From assembly GCA_945952585.1 (NCBI GenBank), contig CAMFII010000002.1:248001-312000 (forward strand): a stretch of 64,000 bases of DNA, written 5' to 3'. Positions 50,871-60,554 of this stretch are shown here, piece by piece. The DNA is from an uncultured Rhodobacter sp. GTDB lineage: Bacteria; Pseudomonadota; Alphaproteobacteria; Rhodobacterales; Rhodobacteraceae. A model generated the notes under the pieces. The model saw only the letters and a program-made list of their open reading frames with translations. It searched no databases and had not been told where the DNA came from. The position numbers were made by a program, and so were the translations under genes. How positions within the stretch are numbered: the stretch's first letter is position 1; each line of letters starts with the position of its first letter.

Positions 50871-51836
50871 TCACAGGAGCGCGGCAATGGCAAGAAACAG
50901 CGCAGGGATCAGCCCGGCATCGCGGTTCGAGCGGAAGAGCCGCAGGCAAAGCGCCGGGTCCTCGGTGTCGAGCTGGCGCAGCTGCCAGGCCAGGTGCCAG
51001 CCCAGGCCCCAGACCCCGGCAATGCCGAGGACAAGTTTCAGGACGTTCCCGCTCGGCAGAAGCGCAAGGATCACCGCAAGCGCCATCAGGGTGAGCGTGG
51101 CCACCATGAACCCGCGCAGCCAGCCGCGCGTCGCCGTCCCGAACAGGCGGGCTGTCGATTTCACGCCGATCAGCGCGTCGTCGTCCTTGTCCTGGTGGGC
51201 ATAGATCGTGTCGTAGAACAACGTCCATGCGATGCCCGCCAGATACAGGGCCACCGCTGGCCAGCCGAGCGCGCCCTCCCGTGCCGCCCACAGCAGCAAC
51301 GCGCCCCAGTTGAAGGCGAGGCCAAGGAAGACCTGCGGCCACCAGGTAAAGCGCTTGGCAAAGGGATAGATCGCCACCAGCGCCAGCGACGCGATGCCAA
51401 GAGTCACGGCCGACCAGTTGTAGCTGAACAGGATGCCCGCCGCGATCACGGCCTGCAGGACCATCCAGATCAGCGCCTGCCGGACGGTCACCTGGCCCGA
51501 GGGCAGCGGGCGGGACCGTGTCCGGGCCACGGCCGCGTCAAAGTCGCGGTCGGTGATGTCATTCCAGGTGCAGCCCGCCCCGCGCATCAGGAACGCGCCA
51601 AGGCCGCTCGACAGGATCAGCCAGAGGTCCATGAACGACGGGCCGTCGCTCGAGGCGGCCGCACCGAGCGTGATCGCCCAGAGGCACGGAATCCACAGAA
51701 GCCAGGTCCCGACCGGCCGGTCGGCCCGCGACAGGCGCAGATAGGGGCGCAGGGGCGAGGGCGCGAGATGGTCGACCCAGTTGCCGGGCACCGCATCGGC
51801 CACGGTCGCATCTGGCGTTCCCGGTGCGTCGATCAT
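50871..51836 (-). CDS. ubiA: 4-hydroxybenzoate polyprenyltransferase UbiA
   Basis: 321 residues, multi-span membrane enzyme that attaches the polyprenyl tail to 4-hydroxybenzoate for ubiquinone. The first Mg-diphosphate motif is NDITDRDFDAAVARTRSRPLPSG, and the second is DTIYAHQDKDDDALIGVKSTA. Length fits. Start at 51836, only 12 bases from the start of the divergent rsmE. Confidence 0.95.
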   Translation of the reverse strand: MIDAPGTPDATVADAVPGNWVDHLAPSPLRPYLRLSRADRPVGTWLLWIPCLWAITLGAAASSDGPSFMDLWLILSSGLGAFLMRGAGCTWNDITDRDFDAAVARTRSRPLPSGQVTVRQALIWMVLQAVIAAGILFSYNWSAVTLGIASLALVAIYPFAKRFTWWPQVFLGLAFNWGALLLWAAREGALGWPAVALYLAGIAWTLFYDTIYAHQDKDDDALIGVKSTARLFGTATRGWLRGFMVATLTLMALAVILALLPSGNVLKLVLGIAGVWGLGWHLAWQLRQLDTEDPALCLRLFRSNRDAGLIPALFLAIAALL

Positions 51837-51848
51837 AGGTTCAAGCTC

Positions 51849-52583
51849 ATGCAGGAAGCGAAAGTCAGGCTCTATGTAGAACAGCCGCTTGGTCCGGGGC
51901 AACCTGTGACCCTGGAGCGGGAGCAGGCGCATTACCTCTTCAACGTCATGCGGCTTCAGCCGGGCGATGCGGTCCTGCTGTTCAACGGCCGCGATGGGGA
52001 ATGGCGCGCCTCGGTCGCGGATGCGGGAAAACGCGGCGGGATCCTGGCCTGCACCGAACGGACGCGCCCGCTGCAACCGCCGCCCGACCTGTGGCTGCTC
52101 TTCGCCCCGGTGAAGAAGGCGCGGACCGATTTCATCGTCGAGAAGGCGGTTGAACTGGGTGTCGCCCGCATCCAGCCGGTCCAGACTGCCCACACGAATT
52201 CCGAACGCATCCGCCCCGACCGCCTGCGCGCACATGCCGTCGAGGCGGCCGAGCAATGCGGGGCAACCGTTGTGCCCGAGGTCGCCGATCTGGTGTCGCT
52301 CGACCGCCTCCTGTCGGCCTGGCCGGACGGCCGCCGAATCCTCTGGGCCGACGAATCGCGCGTCGGCGCGCCCGCCGTCCTGACCGAGGCGGCACGGACA
52401 GGGCGCGGTGCTTGGGCGATCCTGATCGGGCCCGAGGGCGGGTTTTCGCAGGCCGAGCGCGCGCGGCTCCTTGCGCGCGCGGAGGTCACGCCTATCAGCC
52501 TTGGCCCGCGCATCCTGCGCGCCGATACGGCGGCCGTGGCGGCGATCACGCTGTGGCAGGCGCATCTGGGGGACTGGGTTTGA
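51849..52583 (+). CDS. rsmE: 16S rRNA (uracil-N3) methyltransferase RsmE
   Basis: 244 residues. Methylates U1498 of 16S rRNA. A PUA-like N-terminal domain precedes a SPOUT knot: VKKARTDFIVEKAVELGVARIQPV, LIGPEGGFSQAE, SLGPRILRADTAAVAAI. Starts 12 bases from ubiA on the opposite strand, so each promoter must lie in the other gene's coding region. Confidence 0.94.
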   Translation: MQEAKVRLYVEQPLGPGQPVTLEREQAHYLFNVMRLQPGDAVLLFNGRDGEWRASVADAGKRGGILACTERTRPLQPPPDLWLLFAPVKKARTDFIVEKAVELGVARIQPVQTAHTNSERIRPDRLRAHAVEAAEQCGATVVPEVADLVSLDRLLSAWPDGRRILWADESRVGAPAVLTEAARTGRGAWAILIGPEGGFSQAERARLLARAEVTPISLGPRILRADTAAVAAITLWQAHLGDWV

Positions 52584-53119
52584 GCGGCTTCATCCGGCCC
52601 GAGGCGCAAGCCAGCCTGCGTCGCTTTGCCGAAGTCATCCTTGCCAGTGGCGCTGGCCTGTTCGGAGCGTGGCTCCTGTGGCTTGGCGGCTATGTGCTGT
52701 TTCCCCTTGGACTGATCGTGATTGCGCTGGCCGCACTCTGGGCGCTGCAGGCGTTGCGGCGCGCGCGCTTTGCACGCTCTGTCGCGGCACCCGGCGTTGT
52801 CGAGGTGGACGAAGGGCAGGTCGGCTATCTCGGCCCGGTTTTCGGCGGTTACCTGTCCTTGCCGGAACTGGTCGAGGTCAAGGTAATCGTCATCCACGGC
52901 CAGCGGCTGTGGCGGCTGAAGCAGGCCGACGGGCAGGCGCTGCTCATCCCCATGCGGGCGACCGGCGCCGAGCGGTTGTTCGACGCGTTTTCGGCGCTGC
53001 CGGGCATGGACACGCAGGCACTGGTCGAGGCGGTCGAGGATGGCGGCAGCGAAGGTCTGGTGTGGAAGCGCGGCTCTCGCCCGGCCGTGACGCTCACCCT
53101 GACAAGCGGCCGCCCTTGA
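52580..53119 (+). CDS. Hypothetical membrane protein downstream of rsmE
   Basis: 179 residues from a TTG that overlaps the rsmE stop. One or two transmembrane helices lie near 18-55 (VILASGAGLFGAWLLWLGGYVLFPLGLIVIALAALWALQAL). A beta-rich C-terminal half (VVEVDEGQVGYLGPVFGGYLSLPELVEVKVIVI) follows. The overlap suggests co-translation with rsmE. No family recognised. Confidence 0.75.
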   Translation: MSGFIRPEAQASLRRFAEVILASGAGLFGAWLLWLGGYVLFPLGLIVIALAALWALQALRRARFARSVAAPGVVEVDEGQVGYLGPVFGGYLSLPELVEVKVIVIHGQRLWRLKQADGQALLIPMRATGAERLFDAFSALPGMDTQALVEAVEDGGSEGLVWKRGSRPAVTLTLTSGRP

Positions 53120-53182
53120 CTTGGCCTGCGCGACCGATCACCAGTTGCTGCCGAGACGAGCAGTTCATTCGGAGCGCCCCAG

Positions 53183-54550
53183 ATGTCCATTCCCCAGTCC
53201 GGCGGCGGGCCGATCGAGCGCTTCGAGCAGCTGGCCGAATACATGGAAGCCGGGTGCAAGCCGGCCTCGGAGTGGCGGATCGGCACCGAGCACGAGAAGT
53301 TCGGCTGGCTGACGGACAGCCGCCTGCCGCTGCCCTATGACGGCGACCGCTCGATCCGCGCGCTCTTCGAGGGCCTGATCCAGCGCTTCGGCTGGTCGCC
53401 GGTGCGCGAAGGCGACAATGTCATCGGCGTGACCCGTAACGGCGCGAATGTCAGCCTTGAACCCGGCGGCCAGTTCGAGCTTTCGGGCGCGCCGGTCGAG
53501 GACCTGCACGAGACCGCCGCCGAGTTGCGCAACCATCTTGCCGAAGTGGGCGAACTGGCCGGGCCGATGGGCGTCAACTTCATGGGGATCGGCGCCGCGC
53601 CGGAATGGACGCACGAACAGATGCCGGTCATGCCGAAGGGCCGCTACCGGCTGATGACCGACTACATGGGCCGCGTCGGCACCCATGGCACGCAGATGAT
53701 GTACCGGACCTGCACCGTGCAGGTGAACCTCGACTACGGTTCGGAAGCCGACATGGTGAAGAAGCTGCGCGTGGCGCTGGCGTTGCAGCCGGTCGCGACA
53801 GCGCTTTTCGCCTCTTCCCCGTTCTTTGAGGGCAAGCCAAACGGCCACAAGAGCTGGCGCAGCCGCATCTGGCGCAGCCTTGACGACAGCCGGACGGGAA
53901 TGCTGCCGTTCGTTTTCGAAGAGGGCATGGGGTTCCAGCGCTATGTCGACTGGGTGCTCGATGTGCCGATGTATTTCGTCTACCGCGACGGCAAGTACAT
54001 CAACGCGCTCGGCCAGTCCTTCCGCGATTTCCTGAAGGGCGAACTGCCGGCTCTGCCCGGCGAAAAGCCGACGCTTTCCGACTGGGCCGACCACATGACC
54101 ACGGTCTTCCCCGAGGCGCGCGCCAAGAAGTTCATCGAGATGCGCGGGGCCGATGCCGGGAACGAGGCGCATCTGAACGCGCTTCCCGCCTTCTGGGTCG
54201 GGTTGATGTATGACGATGCTGCGCTCGATGCCGCCTGGGATCTGGTCAAGGGGCTGGACGGCGAAACCCGGCAGGCCCTGCGCGTCGCCGCCTCGGTGTC
54301 GGCCCTTGAGGGAGAGGCCGGCGGCGTGAAGCTGATCGACCTGGCGCGCGCCGCGGTCGACATTTCGCGCGGCGGCCTGGCTGCGCGGGCGCGTGCCGGC
54401 AGCGGCAAGGCGGACGAGACCTGCTATCTCGACGTTCTGCTGGATAACGTCGCGCGGGGCAGGGTGCAGGCCGACGACCTGCTGGCGGCCTATGAGGGGC
54501 CGTGGCGTCGCTCGCTGGCGCCGATCTATCCCGACACCAGCCTGTGCTGA
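53183..54550 (+). CDS. gshA: Glutamate-cysteine ligase GshA (plant-like type)
   Basis: 455 residues. First step of glutathione synthesis, joining glutamate to cysteine with ATP. Plant-type GCL features: EWRIGTEHEKFGW, MGIGAAPEWTHEQMPVMPKGRYRLM, RTCTVQVNLDYGSEADM and the long C-terminal half including YKFMF-like VDWVLDVPMYFVYR. Cys near the start region may be the redox switch of this class. Start at 53183 where MSIPQSGGGPIERFEQL begins. Confidence 0.95.
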   Translation: MSIPQSGGGPIERFEQLAEYMEAGCKPASEWRIGTEHEKFGWLTDSRLPLPYDGDRSIRALFEGLIQRFGWSPVREGDNVIGVTRNGANVSLEPGGQFELSGAPVEDLHETAAELRNHLAEVGELAGPMGVNFMGIGAAPEWTHEQMPVMPKGRYRLMTDYMGRVGTHGTQMMYRTCTVQVNLDYGSEADMVKKLRVALALQPVATALFASSPFFEGKPNGHKSWRSRIWRSLDDSRTGMLPFVFEEGMGFQRYVDWVLDVPMYFVYRDGKYINALGQSFRDFLKGELPALPGEKPTLSDWADHMTTVFPEARAKKFIEMRGADAGNEAHLNALPAFWVGLMYDDAALDAAWDLVKGLDGETRQALRVAASVSALEGEAGGVKLIDLARAAVDISRGGLAARARAGSGKADETCYLDVLLDNVARGRVQADDLLAAYEGPWRRSLAPIYPDTSLC

Positions 54551-54567
54551 GGGGCCGCGCGCCTCAG
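54547..54567. terminator. Hairpin over the convergent stops of gshA and the DUF805 gene
   Basis: CTGAGG (54547-54552) and CCTCAG (54562-54567) pair across both stop codons, with a GC-rich inner loop. No U-run. Confidence 0.35.
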
Positions 54568-54983
54568 GCGTAGGGATTGACCGGCTGATCCGTGATCGGG
54601 TCGGGACCGTAGGCGTTGGCGCCGCGGTCGCCCGGTTTCAGCATGAACCAAAGGTAGATCAGCCAGCCTACGAACGGGATCAGGTTGATCCAGAACCACC
54701 AGCCCGACCGGCCGGTGTCGTGCAGCCGACGGACCATCACCGAAAGGCCCGGAAAGAGCACGACCAGCGAGAAGATGCCTCCGACGACGCTTTTCTGGAT
54801 GATCTCGATGCTGTCGGCGGTCTCGATGACGACGCTGCCGAAAAGTGCCCGGTCGATCATGCCGGCAATGATGCTGCCGAGGATGTTGAACAGCACGAAC
54901 CACCAGTATTCTGCCCGCCGCGCGCGGCCGGAGAAGGTCAGGAACTTGTCGAAGCAGCTTCGGACAGCTTCACCGAAACCCAT
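54564..54983 (-). CDS. DUF805 membrane protein
   Basis: 139 residues with three to four transmembrane helices. Characteristic start MGFGEAVRSCFDKFLTFSGRARRAEYWWFVLFN, then LSVMVRRLHDTGRSGWWFWINLIPFVGWLIYLWFML and a polar Asn/Pro tail. Function unknown. It is the only gene before the plsY gene on this strand. Confidence 0.9.
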   Translation of the reverse strand: MGFGEAVRSCFDKFLTFSGRARRAEYWWFVLFNILGSIIAGMIDRALFGSVVIETADSIEIIQKSVVGGIFSLVVLFPGLSVMVRRLHDTGRSGWWFWINLIPFVGWLIYLWFMLKPGDRGANAYGPDPITDQPVNPYA

Positions 54984-55115
54984 GGCGCAATCTCCCTTGC
55001 TACCGATACGCGGCGAGGCTGCGCCTGAATCCTCAATGCTGCAAATGCTTTAGTGTATCTAGTTGATCTGGGTGCCGGACTGTTGCGGGCACCGCACGCC
55101 ATCCCGGTTGCGTCG

Positions 55116-55727
55116 TCACGCCTTCTTCTGACCGATCCGGGGCTCGGTCCCGGCCAGGATGCGCGCGATGTTGGCTGAATGGCGCCAGAAGACCAGAACC
55201 GCCAGAACGACCACCAGCGCCAGCATCTGCCCTCGTCCGAAGATCACCAGCCAGAGTGGCGAAAGCGCTGCGGCAACCAGCGCCGAAAGCGACGAGATGC
55301 GCCCGATCGCGGCGACAACCGCCCATGTCGCGCAGGCGGCCAGCCCGACCGGCCAGGCCAGCGCCAGCAAGGTGCCGAGGAAGGTTGCGACCCCCTTGCC
55401 GCCCCTGAAACCCAGCCAGACCGGGTAGAGGTGACCAAGGAACGAAAACAGCGCCGCAACCTGCGCCGCATCCTTGCCCACGGCCGCGCGTGCGATCAGC
55501 ACGGCCACGGCGCCCTTTGCGGCGTCCAGGAGCAGCGTCGCAAGGGCCGCGCCCTTGTTGCCGGTGCGCAGCACGTTGGTCGCGCCGATATTGCCCGATC
55601 CAATCTGGCGCAGGTCGCCCAGGCCCATGATCCGCGTGATGATGACGCCAAACGGAATCGAGCCGAGCAGATAGCTCAATCCGGCGGTCAGGATGAGGGC
55701 GAAGGGGGCGCTGGTGATTTCAGGCAT
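55116..55727 (-). CDS. plsY: Glycerol-3-phosphate acyltransferase PlsY
   Basis: 203 residues. Makes lysophosphatidic acid from glycerol-3-phosphate and acyl-phosphate. Five to six helices with GSIPFGVIITRIMGLGDLRQIGSGNIGATNVLRTG, FLGHLYPVWLGFRGGKGVATFLG and the conserved HSANIARILAGTEPRIG near the end. Start at 55727 overlaps the stop of the dihydroorotase-like gene by 8 bp. Confidence 0.95.
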   Translation of the reverse strand: MPEITSAPFALILTAGLSYLLGSIPFGVIITRIMGLGDLRQIGSGNIGATNVLRTGNKGAALATLLLDAAKGAVAVLIARAAVGKDAAQVAALFSFLGHLYPVWLGFRGGKGVATFLGTLLALAWPVGLAACATWAVVAAIGRISSLSALVAAALSPLWLVIFGRGQMLALVVVLAVLVFWRHSANIARILAGTEPRIGQKKA

Positions 55728-57000
55728 CTGGTCCCCCGAAAACCTGCATCCCCGCGACCCAGGTGCCCAGAACCTTACCTTCCATGCGCTGGCCGTCAAA
55801 GGGCGTGTTCTTGGATTTCGATCTGAGGGTGAACCGGTCCAGAAGGAAGGGCGCGTCGGGATCGAAGAGCAGCAGATCGGCCGGCGCACCGATCGCAAGC
55901 CGTCCCTGCGGTAGGCCAAGACGCCGCGCCGGGTTCAACGACATGGCCCGGAACAGCTGCGGCAGCGTGATCCCGCCCGCATGGTAAAGCCGCATCGCCG
56001 CGGGCAGGAAGGATTCCAGTGCGACGGCCCCCGCCGCGGCCTCTTCAAACGGCAGGCGCTTGCTTTCCTCGTCGGCCGGGGTGTGGAACGAGGCGATGAC
56101 GTCGATCTCGCCCGCCGCCACCGCCTCGACCATGGCCAGACGGTCATCCTCGGACCTGAGGGGCGGGGTCATCTTGAAGAAGGTGCGGTAGTCGCCCACG
56201 TCGAATTCGTTCAGCGTCAGGTGGTGGATCGAAACCCCGGCGGTCACGTCCAGCCCTTGTTCCCGCGCGCGGCGCAGGGCGGGCAGGGTCGAAGCGCAGG
56301 TGATCTGGTCGGCGTGGTAGCGGGCGCCGGTCATCTCGACCAATGCGAGGTCCCGCTCCAGCCCCATGCGTTCGGCCAGGGGATGCACACCCGGCAGACC
56401 GTAAAGCGAGGCGAACTTGCCCGAGGTCGCCGCGCCGCCCGCCGACAGTGCCGGATCCTGCGGATGGCCGACCACCAGCGCGCCAAGGCTGCGCGCATAG
56501 GTCAATGCCCGGCCGAGGACCTTGCTGTCGGCGACAACATGGTCGGCATCCGTAAAGGCCAGCGCGCCGGCGTCGAGCAGAAACCCGATCTCGGTCATCT
56601 CGCGGCCCTGACGCCCCTTGGTCAGCGCCGCCATGTGGCGGATGCGGACGGGGCTCGCCTCGGCGGCGCGGCGGGTCACGAATTCCAGCGTCTCGGGCGT
56701 ATCGATGGCGGGATGGGTGTCTGGGCGTGCGATGATGGTGGTGACGCCCCCTGCCGCCGCAGCCAGCCCGGCGGAGCGGAAACTTTCCCGGTGACGCTCA
56801 CCCGGTTCGCCGATCTTGACGCCCCAGTCGACGATGCCCGGGGCAAGGCAGGCGCCGTGGCCATCGACGAGGGCGGCACCTTTCGGGGCTTCGGCCCCGC
56901 GCGCCATGATCGTGCCGTCTGCGACCGTCAGGCTGCCATCGTCGATCTCGCCAGTCTCGGGGTCGATCAGGCGGACATTCTGAAAGACGGTGATGCGCAT
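55720..57000 (-). CDS. Inactive dihydroorotase-like protein (PyrC-type, pseudoenzyme)
   Basis: 426 residues of the dihydroorotase fold. The metal-binding HxH of active enzymes (DxHxHLREPG) is replaced by D58-W-G-V-K62 (PGIVDWGVKIGEPGE), and the late DHAPH-like site reads SFHTPADEESK. It cannot be a normal dihydroorotase. In other proteobacteria such dead homologues support aspartate transcarbamoylase, whose gene lies at 58671 here. It ends overlapping plsY. Confidence 0.88.
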   Translation of the reverse strand: MRITVFQNVRLIDPETGEIDDGSLTVADGTIMARGAEAPKGAALVDGHGACLAPGIVDWGVKIGEPGERHRESFRSAGLAAAAGGVTTIIARPDTHPAIDTPETLEFVTRRAAEASPVRIRHMAALTKGRQGREMTEIGFLLDAGALAFTDADHVVADSKVLGRALTYARSLGALVVGHPQDPALSAGGAATSGKFASLYGLPGVHPLAERMGLERDLALVEMTGARYHADQITCASTLPALRRAREQGLDVTAGVSIHHLTLNEFDVGDYRTFFKMTPPLRSEDDRLAMVEAVAAGEIDVIASFHTPADEESKRLPFEEAAAGAVALESFLPAAMRLYHAGGITLPQLFRAMSLNPARRLGLPQGRLAIGAPADLLLFDPDAPFLLDRFTLRSKSKNTPFDGQRMEGKVLGTWVAGMQVFGGPDA

Positions 57001-57030
57001 CTCTGTCCCCTTGCTGCGGCCGCTGCCTGC

Positions 57031-57633
57031 CTAGCGCGGCGGGGCGTTCCCGGCAAGTTCCTGCCCGCTGATCGCGGTGATGAGGCCATAGACCTTGCGC
57101 GCCTCGGCGATCCGGCGAAAGCCGACCCGGCGTCGGATGGTCTGGCCCGGAACATACATGCCTTCGGAATGCGACCCGCGCCATTGGCCGGCGGTATGGC
57201 GCACATCCGTCGCAAACCAGACGGACCCAGGCTCGCCCTCCTGGAGATGTGCCTTCGTCTCTGGGCCGATGGCGTAGCGTTCCAGCTTCCGCCGCCCGCG
57301 CGGCTTGGTGGCGATGAAGGCCGTCCGGTCGGTCAGCGTGTAGTGCGTGCCCCGCCTCAGGGATGCATCCCAGAATAGCCGGCCGATGCTGAGCCAAAGG
57401 CCGAAACCGACGAACACCACCCCCAGGACGGCCGCAATCAGCGACGCGTGCCCGACCTTCAGGAGCACGGCGATGCCGGCGCCGCCCGCGATGATACCAG
57501 CAAGAGTCTCGTGCGCCGCGAGGTCGCGCCAGACCACAGACGCATCGGGCTGACCTTGCCAAAGGATGCGCTCGCCCGGAGCGAGGAAGTCCTCCCAGCC
57601 GGGCGGCGGGGAGGCGTCGGGAAGATCGGTCAT
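57031..57633 (-). CDS. Hypothetical PH-like membrane protein
   Basis: 200 residues. The N-terminal LAPGERILWQGQPDASVVWRDL is the typical opening of bacterial PH-domain membrane proteins, then two helices (about 43-63 and 65-85) and a beta-rich part with RRGTHYTLTDRTAFIATKPRGRRKLERYAI. Between the pyrC-like gene and the broken outer-membrane gene. No enzymatic motif. Confidence 0.75.
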   Translation of the reverse strand: MTDLPDASPPPGWEDFLAPGERILWQGQPDASVVWRDLAAHETLAGIIAGGAGIAVLLKVGHASLIAAVLGVVFVGFGLWLSIGRLFWDASLRRGTHYTLTDRTAFIATKPRGRRKLERYAIGPETKAHLQEGEPGSVWFATDVRHTAGQWRGSHSEGMYVPGQTIRRRVGFRRIAEARKVYGLITAISGQELAGNAPPR

Positions 57634-57756
57634 CGGTGCATCCCTGGCTGGCCTTGCGGAAGATCGTGGAGACAGAAGGACATCTCTTCTCCTACAGAAC
57701 TTCAGGTCTGTCGTGCCAGTGGAAGCTATCGGACACGGCCATGGTGGCCGGTGTCA

Positions 57757-58549
57757 TCACGTCTTCGGGAAAAGGTAGGTCACGACCAGACGCGCGCCCC
57801 ATCCGTCGGGCCCGTTCTCGGGCGTGTCGGCCCAGTAGCGCACACCGCCGGTGATCTGCACGGGCTTGCCGCCAATCTTGATGATCTGTCCGACCATGAA
57901 GTTGATCGGTACCGACCATTCCTCGTTCTCCCAGTCATAGGTCGACTCGGTGTTGATGGTAAAGGACGTGGCCTTTTTCGTCGTGTAGCTGAGGAAGGGC
58001 TGCAGGTAGAGCGCGTTGGTATTGCCGAACTTTTCGCTGCCCGACACGGACCAGATGTTGTTGGCGAGAATGCCGTAGGTCCAGCCCTTGGACTGCTTCA
58101 GCGCAACGCCGGTGATCCCCGCACCCCCATTGGTTGTTGGCGATGCCATCGGTCGCCGTGGGCAGCTGGAACACCGGACCGACGCCCCAGATAAGCCCGT
58201 TCTTCGTCGGGTTCTTGGGCGAGAAAAAGAAGCTCTGCGTGGTATTGCCGAAACCCGTCTGCGAACTGCCATCCGGCAGGAAACCGTCCTGATGGACGAC
58301 CGGCAGGATTGTGCGCGAAATCACGTTCCAGTTCGGGCTGATCGAGATCGGGATGACCGGCTGGATGTTGATGTAGCTCTGGTTGGCCGAGCCGCCAAGA
58401 AAGCCGTCGTTGTAGTTGTACTGGAACGGCACGCTGACGAGGTTGGCGACCGGGTTCGATAGCTTCTTGGCCAGGTCTTCGGCGGACTGGGCCTGCGCCA
58501 GACCAGACATCCCCAGCAGAATGAGAACAGCGCCTAGTAGCTTTTGCAT
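57757..58549 (-). pseudogene. Frameshifted outer-membrane transporter-like protein
   Basis: Two frames make one protein. The 5' part, from the ATG at 58549 with AAGGTCC upstream, has a signal peptide (MQKLLGAVLILLGMSGLAQAQ) and runs to ATDGIANNQWG. The 3' part continues GGAGITGVALKQSKGWTYGILANNIWSV and ends VVTYLFPKT, a C-terminal aromatic typical of beta-barrels. The break is at a run of five C (58124-58128; five G on the coding strand). Removing one G restores a single frame of about 264 residues. It looks like a recent slip, a phase switch or a sequencing error. Confidence 0.8.
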
Positions 58550-58670
58550 TGCTGGACCTTTCACCAAACGACTTGCCGGCACTGCCGACTCGTCCGAAGT
58601 TTATGCGCTTTCGGCCCGCGTCGCGTTGCTTTGCGCGCCAGATCCTGGCTTTTGGCGCGACCTGTGGCCG

Positions 58671-59633
58671 TCACGCCCCTGCTTCGGCGGCCACCCGTCC
58701 GCGTTCTGCCTTCAAATTACGCGCCAGCAGATCCATGCAGGCCATGCGCACGGCCACGCCCATCTCGACCTGGTCCTGGATCACCGAGCGGTTGATGTCG
58801 TCGGCGAGCGTGCCGTCGATCTCGACCCCGCGGTTCATCGGCCCGGGATGCATGACGATCGCATCAGGTTTCGCAAAGGCCAGTTTCTCGGCATCGAGCC
58901 CGTAGCGGTGGTAATATTCCCGCTCGGACGGGATGAAGCCGCCGTCCATGCGCTCCTTCTGAAGGCGCAGCATCATCACCACATCGGCGTCCTTCAGCCC
59001 CTCGGCCATGTCGTCAAAGACCTCGCAGCCGAACTCCTTCACGCCCGACGGCATGAGCGTCGAAGGCGCGATCAGCCGGATGCGGTTCTCCATCTTGCCA
59101 AGCAGGATCAGGTTCGACCGCGCCACCCGGCTATGGGCGATGTCGCCGCAGATCGCGACGGTCAGGCGCTGGAGCCGCCCCTTGGCGCGGCGGATGGTCA
59201 GGGCGTCGAGCAGCGCCTGGGTCGGGTGTTCATGGCGTCCGTCGCCGGCGTTCAGCACGGCGCAGTTCACCTTCGAGGCCAGCAGGTTGACCGCGCCCGA
59301 AGAGGAATGGCGCACCACCAGAAGGTCGGGCTGCATCGCGTTCAGCGTCATCGCCGTGTCGATCAGCGTTTCACCCTTCTTCACGCTCGACTGGGCGACG
59401 GACATGGTCATCACGTCGGCCCCAAGCCGCTTGCCGGCCAGTTCGAAACTCGCCTGCGTCCGGGTCGAGTTCTCGAAGAACATGTTGATCTGGGTCATCC
59501 CCGCGAGGACGTCGGTCCGCTTGATCGTGCGGCGGTTCAGGTCGACATAGCGCTCGGCCAGGTCAAGGACGGTAGTGATCTCATCCGGGGCGAGATGCTC
59601 GATTCCCAGCAGGTGACGGGCACGGAACGGCAT
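58671..59633 (-). CDS. pyrB: Aspartate carbamoyltransferase catalytic subunit
   Basis: 320 residues. Makes carbamoyl aspartate in pyrimidine synthesis. The carbamoyl-phosphate loop is [23 protein letters not shown] (STRT at 56-59), the second-substrate side has RHSSSGA and [17 protein letters not shown], and [14 protein letters not shown] and [12 protein letters not shown] follow. No regulatory subunit gene nearby, which fits use of the inactive dihydroorotase as partner. Confidence 0.96.
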   Translation of the reverse strand: MPFRARHLLGIEHLAPDEITTVLDLAERYVDLNRRTIKRTDVLAGMTQINMFFENSTRTQASFELAGKRLGADVMTMSVAQSSVKKGETLIDTAMTLNAMQPDLLVVRHSSSGAVNLLASKVNCAVLNAGDGRHEHPTQALLDALTIRRAKGRLQRLTVAICGDIAHSRVARSNLILLGKMENRIRLIAPSTLMPSGVKEFGCEVFDDMAEGLKDADVVMMLRLQKERMDGGFIPSEREYYHRYGLDAEKLAFAKPDAIVMHPGPMNRGVEIDGTLADDINRSVIQDQVEMGVAVRMACMDLLARNLKAERGRVAAEAGA

Positions 59634-59735
59634 GGGGCCTCCTGAGGCTGGATCGGGTCGGCCCGGTTATAGAAAGCGCGCCCCGCGCGGACAAGCCGGG
59701 TTGTTCCCGGCGGGTGGCGGGCATAGGTTTCCGGC

Positions 59736-60554
59736 ATGGAGCATGACAGCGAGTTTCATGCCGCCTTGGCGGCGCTGGCCTGGCAGATCGACCTCGGTGC
59801 GGACGAGGCGATCGGCGAGGTCCCGGTGAACCGCTACGAGGCCGTTGCCGCGTCTGAGTCTGTCGTCCCCCAACCGCAGACCACAGCGCCTTTCGCCCCT
59901 CCGGCAGCCCGACGCGCTGTCGAGCCGCCGCCCGAAGCGCCGGCGGTCGATGCCGTGGCCGAGGCCCGCCACGTCGCCGCCGCCGCGCGCGATCTCGATG
60001 GTTTGCGCGAGGCGCTCGCGGCCTATGAGCATTGCGAATTGAAGAAGGGCGCCCGGACTCTGGTCTTTGCCGACGGCAATCCTAGGGCGCGCGTCCTGGT
60101 ACTGGGCGAGGCGCCGGGTCGCGATGAGGATATGCAGGGCAAGCCCTTCGTCGGGCGGGCCGGGCAGTTGCTTGACCGGATGTTCGCGGCGATCGGCCTC
60201 AGCCGGACAGCGCCCGACGCCGAGAAATCGCTCTACATCACCAATGTCATGGTCTGGCGTCCGCCACAGAACCGCGACCCCTCGCCCGAGGAAATCGCGA
60301 TGATGCTGCCCTTCGTCGAACGGCACATCGCGCTGGTCGATCCGGACGTGGTCGTGGTGATGGGCAACACCCCTTGCGCAGCGCTTCTGGGGCAGCGGGG
60401 GATCACGCGGCTTCGGGGCAAGTGGACGCAGGCGCTTGGCAAGCCGGTGCTGCCGATGTTCCACCCGGCCTTCCTGCTGCGCCAGCCGCACATGAAGCGC
60501 GAAGCCTGGGCGGATCTGCTTGAGTTGCAGGCGAAACTGAGGGTCACCGCATGA
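59736..60554 (+). CDS. Uracil-DNA glycosylase (family 4/5-like)
   Basis: 272 residues. The active-site [26 protein letters not shown] and the C-terminal [16 protein letters not shown] match the family. A low-complexity Pro/Ala stretch of about 40 residues follows the N-terminus. The usual first cysteine of the iron-sulfur CxxC (C-x2-C-x-L) is missing: only the second (HCELKKG) remains, so a normal 4Fe-4S cluster is doubtful. It removes uracil from DNA. Start at 59736; divergent from pyrB. Confidence 0.88.
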   Translation: MEHDSEFHAALAALAWQIDLGADEAIGEVPVNRYEAVAASESVVPQPQTTAPFAPPAARRAVEPPPEAPAVDAVAEARHVAAAARDLDGLREALAAYEHCELKKGARTLVFADGNPRARVLVLGEAPGRDEDMQGKPFVGRAGQLLDRMFAAIGLSRTAPDAEKSLYITNVMVWRPPQNRDPSPEEIAMMLPFVERHIALVDPDVVVVMGNTPCAALLGQRGITRLRGKWTQALGKPVLPMFHPAFLLRQPHMKREAWADLLELQAKLRVTA

